From the NCBI RefSeq assembly GCF_024721155.1, contig NZ_JAHVAP010000008.1, forward strand, positions 62,001-126,000: a stretch of DNA of 64,000 bases, read 5' to 3'. Shown here piece after piece: positions 52,299 through 62,232 of this stretch (position 1 is the stretch's first letter; each line of letters starts with the position of its first letter). A program made the translations under genes and the position numbers. The notes below the pieces were generated by a model that saw only the letters and a list, made by a program, of their open reading frames with translations, did no database searches and was not told the origin of the DNA. This DNA is from Mucilaginibacter phenanthrenivorans (GTDB taxonomy: Bacteria; Bacteroidota; Bacteroidia; Sphingobacteriales; Sphingobacteriaceae).

Positions 52299-52976
52299 TT
52301 ACAACAATATTTTTCCATCAAACGCCCCGCCAACAGGTACCGCCACCTGCCCAATGTGCAACTGATGCCTTTCAATCCTGTCAACTTTGGTTTTGTTAAC
52401 AATGTAAGAGCGGTGTACCCTCACAAAAACATCACCCGGTAATAGAGAAATAACTTCTGCAATGGTTAGCCTTGACATTATTCTGCGACCATCATTCATA
52501 ATAAAGCTCATGTAATTACCTGCCCCCTCAAGGTAAAGCAATTCATTAAAAACTATCTTTATTTGTTCGTAGCCGGCTTTTATAAAAATGCTATCAACAA
52601 CAGGTGCGTTTTTTTGCCTTAACATCAGCTGTTCATTAGCCTTATGGCAGGCCTTCAGAAAACGGGTAAAGGCAAAGGGTTTCAGGAGGTAGTCAATGGC
52701 ATTCAGTTCGTAGCCGGTTACTGCATGTTCAGCATAGGCGGTAGTGAAAATAACCAATGGTTTTTGTTGCAGACTTTCCATCAATTCGATCCCGGAGATA
52801 TCCGGCATTTTAATATCCAGAAATATCAGGTCGACAGGTTCCTTAGCCAAATAGTCTATCGCCTTAAAGGCGTCAGTAAAATATTCAGCTACCTCCATAA
52901 AAGGTACTTTGGCAGCCAGCGATTTTATCACTTCCAGTGCAAATGGTTCGTCATCTATGGCTATGGCTTTTATCAT
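52299..52976 (-). CDS. LytTR-family response regulator
   Basis: 225 residues: receiver (IAIDDEPFALEVI, phospho-acceptor Asp54 in LIFLDIKMPD, Lys in LLKPF) and LytTR DNA-binding domain from ~125 (IFIKAGYEQIKIVFNELLYLEG, VFVRVHRSYIVN). Third gene of an operon after a LytS-like kinase and a TlpA-like protein; its ATG overlaps the previous stop by one base. Confidence 0.94.
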   Translation of the reverse strand: MIKAIAIDDEPFALEVIKSLAAKVPFMEVAEYFTDAFKAIDYLAKEPVDLIFLDIKMPDISGIELMESLQQKPLVIFTTAYAEHAVTGYELNAIDYLLKPFAFTRFLKACHKANEQLMLRQKNAPVVDSIFIKAGYEQIKIVFNELLYLEGAGNYMSFIMNDGRRIMSRLTIAEVISLLPGDVFVRVHRSYIVNKTKVDRIERHQLHIGQVAVPVGGAFDGKILL

Positions 52977-54475
52977 TAAAGGTATTTTTCTATTTCGGTA
53001 TAAAGTTCTTCTCCGTCGCTGGGTTGTTTGGCATCGGCCTGAACCAGCTTGCCGGTTTTATCAAAAATAAAGTAGCTTGGATATAGCCGTTCCTTTTTGC
53101 CGGGCAACAACTCTTCCCAAAACTGTTGGATCTCCGTATTGCTTTTCCGCAAATGCGTGCCGGTTATCCCGTTCAGGTGAATGAATTTTTTCCAGTCGGC
53201 GTCCTTTTCGTCAGCATCCATATCCAGGTACACAAATACAACATCCTTATCCTTAAAGCGTTGTTTCAATCGTGGATTAAAGGTCAGCTCCCTTTTGCAC
53301 GGGCCGCACCACGTTCCCCAAACGTCTAAATATATTACTTTTCCCTTAAAGGTATTTACCACTTCGTAAATAGATTTTACTTTTTCATAACCTGCAAATA
53401 CATCAATGTTTTTGAGCTGTTCGTTTTGTTTGCCAAGTAATTCAAGCGTATTTACCTTACGCTGTAATACTGCCATATAGCTGCTGGTAGGGAAATTGCT
53501 TTTAAAGCCGTCCATTAGCGGTGTAACATGGGTGATATCTTTTTCGCCGCACTCCTTCCAGATAGTTTGGGCAAGGTATTGTTCGGCTACGCTTTTGCTG
53601 AAATACTGCTTCATCAAATACCAGTGGATATAACTTTTCCCATTTCTTTTAACCACGGCAAGCGCGCTATCAAGGGACATATGGTATACTTTCAGGAACG
53701 CCTCTTTGCTGCGCGCGTCTGTTGGTTCATATTGAATAAAGATCCTGGTATCCAAATAGCTGATATAGGTTTCAACAAAGTTGTAAAACCAGGGCCCGGC
53801 CGGAAAGATCTTCGGTTCGGGTTGAAGACCGTCAAAATTTGCTATGATAAATTCGCCCACCTTTTTTTTATCGGCTGGCATTACACCGCGGGCAAAATAA
53901 TTTAGCTCATTATAAGCCTGGTAATAGATCTCCGATTCGATCAGTTGTTTATCGTTTGTGTTTAGTGCTGATTTATGTACCCGTGCAATGTTTTCGTCCC
54001 TTATGCTGAACCAGGGTTTTACTAATTTTTCCTGCAAATCAGCGAGAGAAAGTTTTGCATAAGGGTTGTTTTTATAATCGCCCTGCAAAAAGAACGGTGG
54101 CTCATTCAGTTTTGCCTGGTAAAGCAGCTTGTTTTCTTCAGCGGCCGTGCCGCTGAAGCCGGTGATTTTCCCCGCCGAATCAATTAATAAACTAAGCGAT
54201 TTTCCCGGACTTAATAAAACCGTGGTCATTAAGTTTTTGTAACGAAGCGTAGCGAATTTTTGTGTTGTTAGTGCAATTTTACTATCAAACTCCCCTTGAT
54301 TGCTGATCGCTATCCTGGTATCATTTTCACTGTAATAACCATATACTAATGGGATATTTAAGGTTACTGAATCAACGCCTTTAAAGTTTTTAACGCGCCC
54401 GCTTATTTTAAATTGGGCAAAGCTGTTGAGGCTGGCCACCAATGTGATGACCATTAAGGTAATTGTCTTTTTCAT
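52976..54475 (-). CDS. TlpA-like thiol-disulfide oxidoreductase with long N-terminal region
   Basis: 499 residues. Signal peptide (LMVITLVASLNSFAQ), about 350 residues starting with a beta-sandwich (FKISGRVKNFKGVDSVTL, DUF4369-like), then a thioredoxin-fold domain with WGTWCGPCKREL (Cys390, Cys393). Extracytoplasmic reductase or thiol-oxidase of the TlpA/ResA type. It sits between the histidine kinase (3 bp gap) and response regulator (1-base overlap), so it is co-expressed with them and may sense or act on the same stimulus. Confidence 0.88.
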   Translation of the reverse strand: MKKTITLMVITLVASLNSFAQFKISGRVKNFKGVDSVTLNIPLVYGYYSENDTRIAISNQGEFDSKIALTTQKFATLRYKNLMTTVLLSPGKSLSLLIDSAGKITGFSGTAAEENKLLYQAKLNEPPFFLQGDYKNNPYAKLSLADLQEKLVKPWFSIRDENIARVHKSALNTNDKQLIESEIYYQAYNELNYFARGVMPADKKKVGEFIIANFDGLQPEPKIFPAGPWFYNFVETYISYLDTRIFIQYEPTDARSKEAFLKVYHMSLDSALAVVKRNGKSYIHWYLMKQYFSKSVAEQYLAQTIWKECGEKDITHVTPLMDGFKSNFPTSSYMAVLQRKVNTLELLGKQNEQLKNIDVFAGYEKVKSIYEVVNTFKGKVIYLDVWGTWCGPCKRELTFNPRLKQRFKDKDVVFVYLDMDADEKDADWKKFIHLNGITGTHLRKSNTEIQQFWEELLPGKKERLYPSYFIFDKTGKLVQADAKQPSDGEELYTEIEKYL

Positions 54476-54478
54476 GTT

Positions 54479-55987
54479 TTAAGATTTTTGGGCAGTTAGT
54501 GTAAGGGATAGATGAATAAAAAACTCTTGTGTGTTTTTCCGGATAACCAGTTCGTGCCTTTGCGGATATAATAATTGCAGGCGCTGTTTTACATTGTCAA
54601 GGCCGGTTCCGGAATGGTAGCGCTCTGGGTCGTTTTCTTTTTCGGGGTGGATGCTGTTATGCACGTCAAGGTGCAGGGTATCGTCCTGTTTAAACAGGTT
54701 TACCTTTATCCATGATTTTTCCTTCAGGCTGATGCCGTGCTTGTAGGCATTTTCAATAAACGGAATCAGTAGCATCGGGCCAATTTCATAGTAGCCGATG
54801 ATATCCTCAATCAGGATCTCAATATTAATGTTGGGTGATGAAGCTATGCGGAGGTTTTGCAGATCGATATAATTATGCAGGTAATTGATCTCCCTGCTCA
54901 GCGCAATCTTGTCCTGGTTGTTTTCGTGCAGCATAAAACGCATCATATCGCCCAGCTTCTGGATACCCTCGCCGGTTTTTTCTGCATTTTCCATTAAGGC
55001 GGTGCCATACAATGTGTTTAATGCATTGAATAAGAAGTGAGGATTGATCTGCGAACGTAGAAACTGTAGCCCTGCATTTGATGTACCTAGTTCTGTTTTT
55101 AAGTTATTAAGTTCAGCGCTTCTTTCGCGTTTTACCTTATACAAATACAGGCTAATGGGGACGATAACAGCAATTTGTATCATCCAGATGAAGGAAAATA
55201 GCACTACGAAACTTATCCCGGAGTATGACGCTCTGGCCGAATATGCGCCATTGAAGGGAATATTTATAGCCAGCGAGATAAGCACGATTGTTAACCAAAA
55301 CGGGCCCTTTTCGTTCTGCTGGTAATATTTGGGAATAATGTGATAAAAACAAACAAGGTAGATTATAAAACAGCAGGGGATAATGAGCGCCAGGAAGAAG
55401 GCAAACCCCCAGTAAGGCTCAAACACAGCAATGCCAAACATGGCAATTCCCCACAGTAATAAAAACCAAATAATATCGGTAACAATAGTATTGGTTTTCC
55501 AGGAAGCCTTTACCTGTTTCAGTGTTAATGCCCAAAATACAAACTGTTTAAAAATTACGTACCCAACTATTGCCGTATTTACGGCAACGGCTACACCTAA
55601 TTCCCTGAACAGCGAGTCAGGCAGTACATTGTCGTCGTAAGGCCTGTCAAGGCAATCTTTTAAAACAAAAAGCCCCCAGGTAACTAGTATGCCCGCAATA
55701 ATGGTTAATAAAGCATTGTACCACTTTTGTGCAGTGATGAATTTGTTAGGCAGGGAGCAGGCCACCCAAATAAATGAGGCATATACAGTTACATAAACTA
55801 TGATAAATGGGAGCATATAGTTTACAAAGAAATTGAAATGGAGGCCTTTCTCCCTGAAACGGACCATGCCCCAGGCGTTTTCCGAATAGCGTCCGGTCCA
55901 ATAGATGTTAACTGAGCCAAATAGGCTATAAATGGCTATCAATAATAAAACAGTTGCAATGCTGATTTCTATGTTCCTGAATTTCAT
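54479..55987 (-). CDS. LytS/YehU-like membrane histidine kinase
   Basis: 502 residues, about seven membrane segments in the first ~280, then the His_kinase domain (LRSQINPHFLFNALNTLYG with phosphorylated His) and HATPase (PMLLIPFIENAYKHGI, GTGLDNVKQRLQLLYP). This group pairs with LytTR regulators, and one ends the operon. Signal unknown. Confidence 0.92.
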   Translation of the reverse strand: MKFRNIEISIATVLLLIAIYSLFGSVNIYWTGRYSENAWGMVRFREKGLHFNFFVNYMLPFIIVYVTVYASFIWVACSLPNKFITAQKWYNALLTIIAGILVTWGLFVLKDCLDRPYDDNVLPDSLFRELGVAVAVNTAIVGYVIFKQFVFWALTLKQVKASWKTNTIVTDIIWFLLLWGIAMFGIAVFEPYWGFAFFLALIIPCCFIIYLVCFYHIIPKYYQQNEKGPFWLTIVLISLAINIPFNGAYSARASYSGISFVVLFSFIWMIQIAVIVPISLYLYKVKRERSAELNNLKTELGTSNAGLQFLRSQINPHFLFNALNTLYGTALMENAEKTGEGIQKLGDMMRFMLHENNQDKIALSREINYLHNYIDLQNLRIASSPNINIEILIEDIIGYYEIGPMLLIPFIENAYKHGISLKEKSWIKVNLFKQDDTLHLDVHNSIHPEKENDPERYHSGTGLDNVKQRLQLLYPQRHELVIRKNTQEFFIHLSLTLTAQKS

Positions 55988-56054
55988 GATACAAGCTTAC
56001 CATGATTGGCGCTAATAGAAAATAAAATGTGACTAAGGCTGGAAAAAATGTGAC

Positions 56055-56165
56055 GAATTCGTGAATTCATAGTTGATGGATCATAGTTTATGGTAAAAAA
56101 GCAAAACGCAGCGGCTATGAACCATGAACTATGTTCTATGAACCATGAACTATGTTCTATGAACC
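56055..56165. repeat. Word array W8 (TTCATAG type), inverted
   Basis: ATTCATAGTTGATGG, ATCATAGTTTATGG on one arm; CTATGAACCATGAACTATG repeated on the other, around a ~20-nt loop. Lies between the small secreted protein's stop and the kinase promoter. Confidence 0.8.
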
Positions 56166-56167
56166 AA

Positions 56168-56860
56168 TTAAAAAAAGTCTATTGTTCCATCCGTATTTAG
56201 CGCACAATGAATAAACACCCGCGCAAGCACAGGTTGCCGGTTTATGGTTGCCGGTAAAAATTGCTTGTCTTCTTCGCTGAACAGGCTCGGTGAAAAATTA
56301 ATGGTTTGATTATATTGATAGGCCTTGGAAACAATGTGTACCTTGTAGTCGGCGAGCCTGCCGCCGGGGCTAACAAGTAGCTCAACAACTGCATCAAAAT
56401 AATCAAGGTTAATACCCTCTGTGTCGAAAGGCAGCCTGAAAAAATTGACGTAAGGAATAAATCCATAGTAGATACCGCCGATCCTCAGTGGACGGGTAAC
56501 CCGCATGCCGCTATCGATAACTGCATCAAACCTGTACTGAATATCCGTGCTTGTATCCAAAGGGGCTTCGAAAATAAATTGATTCTTATCATAATCAAAC
56601 TTTTCAGCAAGCTTGCCATCGTTATCATAAAAGCTCCACATCCCGGTTTTGGTGCCTTTAGTGTAAAAGCCATCGGCTACTAATACGCGCCGCCTGTAAA
56701 AAGCTTTGTATGCACCAACCCTGGTTTGCGGATCGGTTTTTAGCACTTTGTATCTTTCAATCACCGAGTTTGTAATCCAGTTTTTCTTTTCCACAGTGTC
56801 CTGTGCAAAGCAAGTGGTTGCAAAAAGGGGTATTAAAAGTAAAAGCAGGCTATATTTCAC
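56168..56860 (-). CDS. Small secreted protein with MORN-like segment
   Basis: 230 residues with a signal peptide (LLLLLIPLFATTCFAQ). A MORN/YwqK-like piece (VADGFYTKGTKTGMWSFYDNDGKLAEKFDY) and a C-terminal beta-sheet segment distantly like the TonB C-terminal domain (VVELLVSPGGRLADYKVHIV, VFIHCALNTDGTIDFF). Many Bacteroidetes fuse these two modules; here neither is strong. Single gene downstream of the TonB-dependent receptor. Function unknown. Confidence 0.6.
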   Translation of the reverse strand: MKYSLLLLLIPLFATTCFAQDTVEKKNWITNSVIERYKVLKTDPQTRVGAYKAFYRRRVLVADGFYTKGTKTGMWSFYDNDGKLAEKFDYDKNQFIFEAPLDTSTDIQYRFDAVIDSGMRVTRPLRIGGIYYGFIPYVNFFRLPFDTEGINLDYFDAVVELLVSPGGRLADYKVHIVSKAYQYNQTINFSPSLFSEEDKQFLPATINRQPVLARVFIHCALNTDGTIDFF

Positions 56861-56984
56861 ATCAATTGGTTTCAGCCAATATAACGGATGTTAGATCAAA
56901 TTCAAAAAATAAAATCAGGAAGCCTATCGGATAACCAGAAATATTCAAGTTGGGAAATAGGTCTCGGATATGAAAAATTAATCT

Positions 56985-57013
56985 ATAGCGATGGGTTTTA
57001 AACCCATCGCTAT
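56985..57013. terminator. Palindrome ATAGCGATGGGTTT, terminator
   Basis: Two 14-bp arms around one base (56985-57013), between the receptor stop at 57047 and the small secreted gene's start. Common dispersed palindrome in this group; on the minus strand it can act as terminator of the receptor gene, though no strong T run follows. Confidence 0.55.
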
Positions 57014-57046
57014 GTAAAAGCCGTTGTCATATCTAATGAATATTAT

Positions 57047-59851
57047 TTATCCGTTTCTTCTTCCACCGCCGCCAAAGCCACCGCCGCGTCTTCCGCCACC
57101 ACCGCGGCCGCCTTTAGGTTGTGAGCCGGCAAATTTTTGCAGACGCAGCGTGAATGTCAGCATAAAATAACGGCCCAATCGGTTGGTGCGGGTATCTATG
57201 ATCTGGTTTCCGCTAACGGAACGGGTTATCCCTGTATTTTCATTGAACAAATCAAAGGCCTGGAAACGTAAAGAGGCAATGTTCTTTTTCAAGAACTGGC
57301 ATTCAATATACGAACTTAGCAGGGTAGGGTTGGCCTTTACCGTACTGCTGAACCCATGGTTAATGGTTTGCACAAGGTTATACCCAAGGATCCAGTTGTA
57401 GAAAAAGTAACTGCGCCCGTCAAGTCCGATAGTCCATGTTCTGGCATTTGTACTTATAGACGATGGTAAACTGTATTTGGTTGTATTGATGCTGTAATTA
57501 CCGCTTACTTCGGTATCCATTACACTATCGATATCAACCCGCAGCTTTGCACCCTGGTTAAATACCCAGTTCTTGCCCAGGTTGCGTTCATCTTCAATGT
57601 AAGACACGTTGTTATTAAAAGCGCCGCTGCCATTAACTGTTACGGTGAACTTGCGGTTATCAAATGGTTTTGAAAACGAATAATTGCCGTTCATTGAGTA
57701 ATAGCCGTTGGTATTTAGGTAATGGGTTTCCTGTTTGGTGCTGGTTGCTACCGTTCCGCTTGTTCCGTTATCAGAAGCAACGGGCGACGAATTGCCTACA
57801 ATCTGGTTCTCGATGGTGTTAAAACTGAGGTTGGTAAATAACGAATTCCCGCTTGCAATATCAAACTGGTTATACCTGAAATTGATACTGTTGCTGAAAG
57901 ATGGCTTAAGATTGGGATTGCCATAAACAACATTCTGCGGGTTTGAGTAATCGGGTTGTTCCTGTAGCTGGGCAAAGCTTGGCTGACTGCTGTTACCACT
58001 GTAGTTTATGGTAAGCGAATGGTTTCTTTCAAAATTGTATACAAACCTGGCGGTTGGCACAATGTTAAACGTGCTTGTGGATGTATGAAAACTATGCGAC
58101 TCCCCGGTTAGCGTTGCCGGTTGCGCCGATAACCCTACAGTATAATTGTATTTCGTCTTTATACCACGTAAGTTCAAGCCAAAGCGGTTGGTAACAAACT
58201 GGTAATTATACAGTGTGCTCAATGAATCCACGTAGGTTTGCGCACCAGTTGCAGGGTCTATCCTGTAATTGTACTTGTCGTTATCTGTATTGGTGTAGCT
58301 GTACGAGTAATTTGCTTCCAGGTAAGTAGTATTTCCCAGGGGCTCGAGGTAAGAAAAATGCAGGTTAAATTTGCTTGAATTGCTGTTGGTATTAATTTGC
58401 TGATATAGCGGCGTTACAATACTATCCTGAACGGTGGTATACTTGTCGTTAAAATCTTGCGTATGGTTTGAATAACTGTAGCTGGCATTAATGCTCAAGT
58501 TGCGCCCCTTTGTGTGGAACTTGTGGTTAAAAAGCAAGGTTGCGCCGCCGCTTGGGGCCGAACTATTAGTTAACGAATATTCAGTTCCGTTAACTGTTGC
58601 TCCGTTACGCATATTGCTGAAAATATCGCTGTTATTATCATTTGATGAGCCATAAGAAAAATTAGGGTTGAACTTCAGGTAATTCAAGGTATCGATCTTA
58701 TATTCCATATTAAAATCAAAACGATGGTTGATGCTATGATTCTGGTCGATGGTGTTATCATTATTGATTAAGGCTCCCGATTGGAAAACATCCTGTTGTT
58801 GCGACGTGCTGGTTGATTTGGTGTCTTTATCAGCAAAACTATAGCTGCCATAAATGGTGATCTTTTTGCCCCAGGCATCGCGGTAATTTAAGCCCAGCGA
58901 TTTATTATCTGTAATGCCATTTGCTGTACTGACCCCACCATCGCTGCTGCCTCCTCCTCCCGATCTGCCCGACCTTCCTCCGCTGCCGCCGGCTTGGGTA
59001 AGGTTAAAGGCATTCGTGTTATTGTTGTTGTCGGTGCCAAGTAATGAGATCTGTTGGTCGTTATTAAATGAATTGGCTGATAACTTGGCCTGGTAGCGAC
59101 CGTCATTGCCGGCGCCAACTGTACCTTGTCCAAATCTGCCCTTCTTCTTACCTTTTTGTATAGTGATGTTCAGGATCTTGTCCGGATCTCCCGTTTTTAT
59201 GCCGGTTAAATTGGCCTGGTCGCCGTAATCATCAATTACCTGGATACTCTCCACAATATCAGCAGGTAAGTTTTGAGTGGCTGTTTGAACATCCCCGGTA
59301 AAATAATCTTTTCCGTCTACGCGCACCTTCGATACCAGCTTGCCATGAGCCGTCACATTACCATTAGCATCAACGCTAACTCCCGGCAGTTTTTTCAACA
59401 GATCCTCGACAGGCGATCCTTCGCGCACTTTATAGGCACTTGCTTTATATTCAATAGTGTCCTCCTTAATAGTGATCGGGATAACCGCGTTTACAGTAAC
59501 TGTATTAAGCATATTGGTTTGCACTTTTAGCTTTATCGGATCCAGCTTTATCGGCTTGGTGCCGTCTTCCATAACATACCTTCGGGTAAATATTTGATAT
59601 CCCACTCCCGTAACCGTTATTTTGAAGTTTTTCGACTTGACAATGGGGAAGTCATAAACACCCTTAAGGTTACTTGTTACAGTAACGCTATCTGTGGCGG
59701 AGGTAAGCTTAACGTTAACAGCGGGCACGGTGCCCGTACTATCGACTATTACTCCAAAAACCTCGCGCGACGGTGGTTTCGGGGTTTGTTGTGCAAATGC
59801 TGTTACACAAAACAGACTCAAAAAAAGAAAGGAAAGTAGGGGAGTTTTCAT
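57047..59851 (-). CDS. TonB-dependent receptor-like outer-membrane protein with Gly/Arg tail
   Basis: 934 residues: signal peptide (LFLSLFCVTAFAQ), carboxypeptidase-regulatory-like domain (VFGVIVDSTGTVPAVNVKL), plug-like region (SPVEDLLKKLPGVSVDANGNV, VDGKDYFTGDVQ), then a long barrel of the OMP_b-brl_3 type (SINHRFDFNMEYKIDT, YNYTVGLSAQPA, NHSLTINYSGNSSQPS). An Asn/Gly/Ser-rich insert (GGSGGRSGRSGGGGSSDGG) lies in the barrel. The C terminus runs past the last strand into QPKGGRGGGGRRGGGFGGG, unlike the aromatic-ended barrels recognised by BamA. No SusD partner beside it. Confidence 0.88.
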   Translation of the reverse strand: MKTPLLSFLFLSLFCVTAFAQQTPKPPSREVFGVIVDSTGTVPAVNVKLTSATDSVTVTSNLKGVYDFPIVKSKNFKITVTGVGYQIFTRRYVMEDGTKPIKLDPIKLKVQTNMLNTVTVNAVIPITIKEDTIEYKASAYKVREGSPVEDLLKKLPGVSVDANGNVTAHGKLVSKVRVDGKDYFTGDVQTATQNLPADIVESIQVIDDYGDQANLTGIKTGDPDKILNITIQKGKKKGRFGQGTVGAGNDGRYQAKLSANSFNNDQQISLLGTDNNNNTNAFNLTQAGGSGGRSGRSGGGGSSDGGVSTANGITDNKSLGLNYRDAWGKKITIYGSYSFADKDTKSTSTSQQQDVFQSGALINNDNTIDQNHSINHRFDFNMEYKIDTLNYLKFNPNFSYGSSNDNNSDIFSNMRNGATVNGTEYSLTNSSAPSGGATLLFNHKFHTKGRNLSINASYSYSNHTQDFNDKYTTVQDSIVTPLYQQINTNSNSSKFNLHFSYLEPLGNTTYLEANYSYSYTNTDNDKYNYRIDPATGAQTYVDSLSTLYNYQFVTNRFGLNLRGIKTKYNYTVGLSAQPATLTGESHSFHTSTSTFNIVPTARFVYNFERNHSLTINYSGNSSQPSFAQLQEQPDYSNPQNVVYGNPNLKPSFSNSINFRYNQFDIASGNSLFTNLSFNTIENQIVGNSSPVASDNGTSGTVATSTKQETHYLNTNGYYSMNGNYSFSKPFDNRKFTVTVNGSGAFNNNVSYIEDERNLGKNWVFNQGAKLRVDIDSVMDTEVSGNYSINTTKYSLPSSISTNARTWTIGLDGRSYFFYNWILGYNLVQTINHGFSSTVKANPTLLSSYIECQFLKKNIASLRFQAFDLFNENTGITRSVSGNQIIDTRTNRLGRYFMLTFTLRLQKFAGSQPKGGRGGGGRRGGGFGGGGRRNG

Positions 59852-60058
59852 ATCAAAAAAGCTTATAACTGCTTATCGTCCATGAATATAAGTCTCCGGT
59901 TTAATAATTTGCCGCCCTGTCATACAAATGTTGCAGTACAGGGCATATGTCATGTAATTGTTGCAAGCAACTGATTTTTAGCGATTGAATTCTTGCAGAT
60001 CTATGCGGATGGTAAGCTTAATGCTCACAACAACCTTTGCTAGCTTAATACCGTATTA

Positions 60059-61981
60059 ATGCCCATGAGAGGTTTTATAATTTTATTATCACTTCTGCTA
60101 ATCTTTAAACTATCTATTGCCCAACCGGGTCAGCGAAGTCATATCGCTGGTGGTAAGGCTTCGTCGTCACATGCTGATATAGATAATTTAAATAACGTAG
60201 CTTATGATATTTTCCTAAGCGAACCTGATTCTGCGCGTAAAATAGCGGAAAACGCCTTGCTACTTTCTCAAAAATCTAACTACTCATTAGGAATGGGCCG
60301 TAGTTTTTATAACATTGGACTTATTTACTGGTCGCAATCCTATTATACCATAAGCTTATTCTATCTCAATTCAGCAACAAACTATCTGTCCTTAAGTCAT
60401 CCTATGGAGCTTTCTGATTGTTTCAATGCACTCGGTCGTACTTATGCTGATCTTGGAAATTATAAACAAGCGTTAGTTGAGTTAAACAGATCGCTTAGTC
60501 TTGCAGGAAATGATACTACCAGGATTGCCGAAGTCCATAGTCAACGCTCGTATGTTTATTTTGCCGAAAAGAATTATGATAAGGCAATTGTAACCGCACA
60601 ATATGCACTGAAGCTAAACCTAAGCGTTGATGCTACAGGGAACGTAGCTGTTTTATATGCACGTTTGGGAGGCATATACCGCTGTAAGAAAAACTATCGC
60701 GCTGCCCTTGATTATGATGATGTTGCTTACGATCTCAGCAAAAAAACATTCAACAAAAGGTTACGGGCTAAAATGTATGTTGAATATGCTTTAATAAACA
60801 ATGAACTTCATAAATATGACCTTGCTATAAGTTATGCAAAAAAGGGCGCGAGCCTTGCAGACAGTATTGGAGTTGTTGATGCGGAAGCAGGCGCTTATAA
60901 CGCTATGGTGAAGAGTTATGAGCTGAAAAATGATTTACAGGGCGCACTGGCGTACCAAAAGAAATATACGGCAATGAATGATAGTATAAGCGCGTCGGCC
61001 AGGTTAAAAACCGTAAAACTTATACAAAACTATTATGCCCTAAACTCAAAGTTGGAGGGCATTAAGCTGATGGAGGCAAATGATATTGAAAATAAAGCTA
61101 AAATAAAAGCCCAAACCCGGTTGATTTTAATCTTGTCCGTTTCCTTATTGGTATTAATATCCCTGTTGTTTGTTACCTTTTATCTTTATAAACAAAAGAA
61201 GATACTTAGTAGCAAATTAGGTATTCAGCATAATGCCCTGTTGGATCAAAAACAGTTAATTGAAATCCAAACAGCAGATCTGCAATCAGTAAACGGACTT
61301 AAGGATAAATTGCTCGCCGTTATCGGGCATGATTTACGCACCCCGGTTGCTAACATGAGCAATATTGTTGAGATGTTTAACGACGGCTATCTCAATGAAA
61401 GTGAAGTTGGCGACTTAATGAAGGAGATAGCCCCGATAATTAAAGGGGCCGAGTTAACGCTTTCAAATCTTACCGAATGGGCAGGAAGTCAGATAAAAGG
61501 AAGAAATGTAAATTCTACCAACGTTGATATATTTTTGCTTGGGGTTGAAATGGAGCAAACCTTTACGCATCATCTTCAATTAAAAAATATTGAATTTGTT
61601 AACCAGGCCTATGCAGGACAATCTGTACTTGCCGACGAGAACCATATAAAAGTTATCTTACGTAACCTGGTTAGCAATGCTATTAAATTTACCGATAATA
61701 AGGGGAACATAAAACTCTCTACAAAAATTGAGGGTAATTCAATAGTGGTTAGTGTAACAGACACGGGCAAGGGAATGAACCGCAGCGAAATTGAAAAGTT
61801 ATTTTCCATTAATACACACTTCTCTCATTCGGGTACCTCGGGCGAAAGGGGAACAGGTATCGGTTTGCTTTTATGCAAGGAACTTGTTGAGCTAAATGGT
61901 GGTAAATTGTCGGTAAAATCAGTAGTTGGCAAGGGTAGCACATTTTACTTCAACCTGCCGTTAATGGGCGCTTACGCTTAA
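60059..61981 (+). CDS. TPR sensor histidine kinase, complete
   Basis: 640 residues: signal peptide, TPRs over ~40-330 (LMEL, FNALGRTYADLGNYKQALVEL, VLYARLGGIYRCKKNYRAAL), membrane segment (~350-372), HisKA with LLAVIGHDLRTPVANMSNI (His424), HATPase (NLVSNAIKFTD, VTDTGKGM, GTGIGLLLCKEL). A complete version of the architecture at 7828-9264. No response regulator beside it. A second ATG is two codons later; start uncertain by that much. Confidence 0.93.
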   Translation: MPMRGFIILLSLLLIFKLSIAQPGQRSHIAGGKASSSHADIDNLNNVAYDIFLSEPDSARKIAENALLLSQKSNYSLGMGRSFYNIGLIYWSQSYYTISLFYLNSATNYLSLSHPMELSDCFNALGRTYADLGNYKQALVELNRSLSLAGNDTTRIAEVHSQRSYVYFAEKNYDKAIVTAQYALKLNLSVDATGNVAVLYARLGGIYRCKKNYRAALDYDDVAYDLSKKTFNKRLRAKMYVEYALINNELHKYDLAISYAKKGASLADSIGVVDAEAGAYNAMVKSYELKNDLQGALAYQKKYTAMNDSISASARLKTVKLIQNYYALNSKLEGIKLMEANDIENKAKIKAQTRLILILSVSLLVLISLLFVTFYLYKQKKILSSKLGIQHNALLDQKQLIEIQTADLQSVNGLKDKLLAVIGHDLRTPVANMSNIVEMFNDGYLNESEVGDLMKEIAPIIKGAELTLSNLTEWAGSQIKGRNVNSTNVDIFLLGVEMEQTFTHHLQLKNIEFVNQAYAGQSVLADENHIKVILRNLVSNAIKFTDNKGNIKLSTKIEGNSIVVSVTDTGKGMNRSEIEKLFSINTHFSHSGTSGERGTGIGLLLCKELVELNGGKLSVKSVVGKGSTFYFNLPLMGAYA

Positions 61982-62232
61982 TAAATCGTAAAATATTTTA
62001 ATTTTTTTGACGATTTTTTTCCTGTTTGTTAAAGATTTTTAAAATCAATAAAATCCTCCTTTAAGGTATCCTCAGGCCTGTTTTACAGACATTATCATGA
62101 CAATTCTTGATGAATTTGGGGTTAAGTATTCGTTATGGTTGTGTTTTAAATGCTTTTACTAATGAAATAATATCTACTTTACGGTGTTCTAATTACAGTT
62201 AGACTATAAATTAAACTCTTTCCCCATTTATA
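61982..62232. other. AT-rich intergenic region
   Basis: No gene. Very AT-rich, probably holds the desaturase promoter and the kinase gene's 3' end; no clear terminator stem or -7 box was found. Confidence 0.5.
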
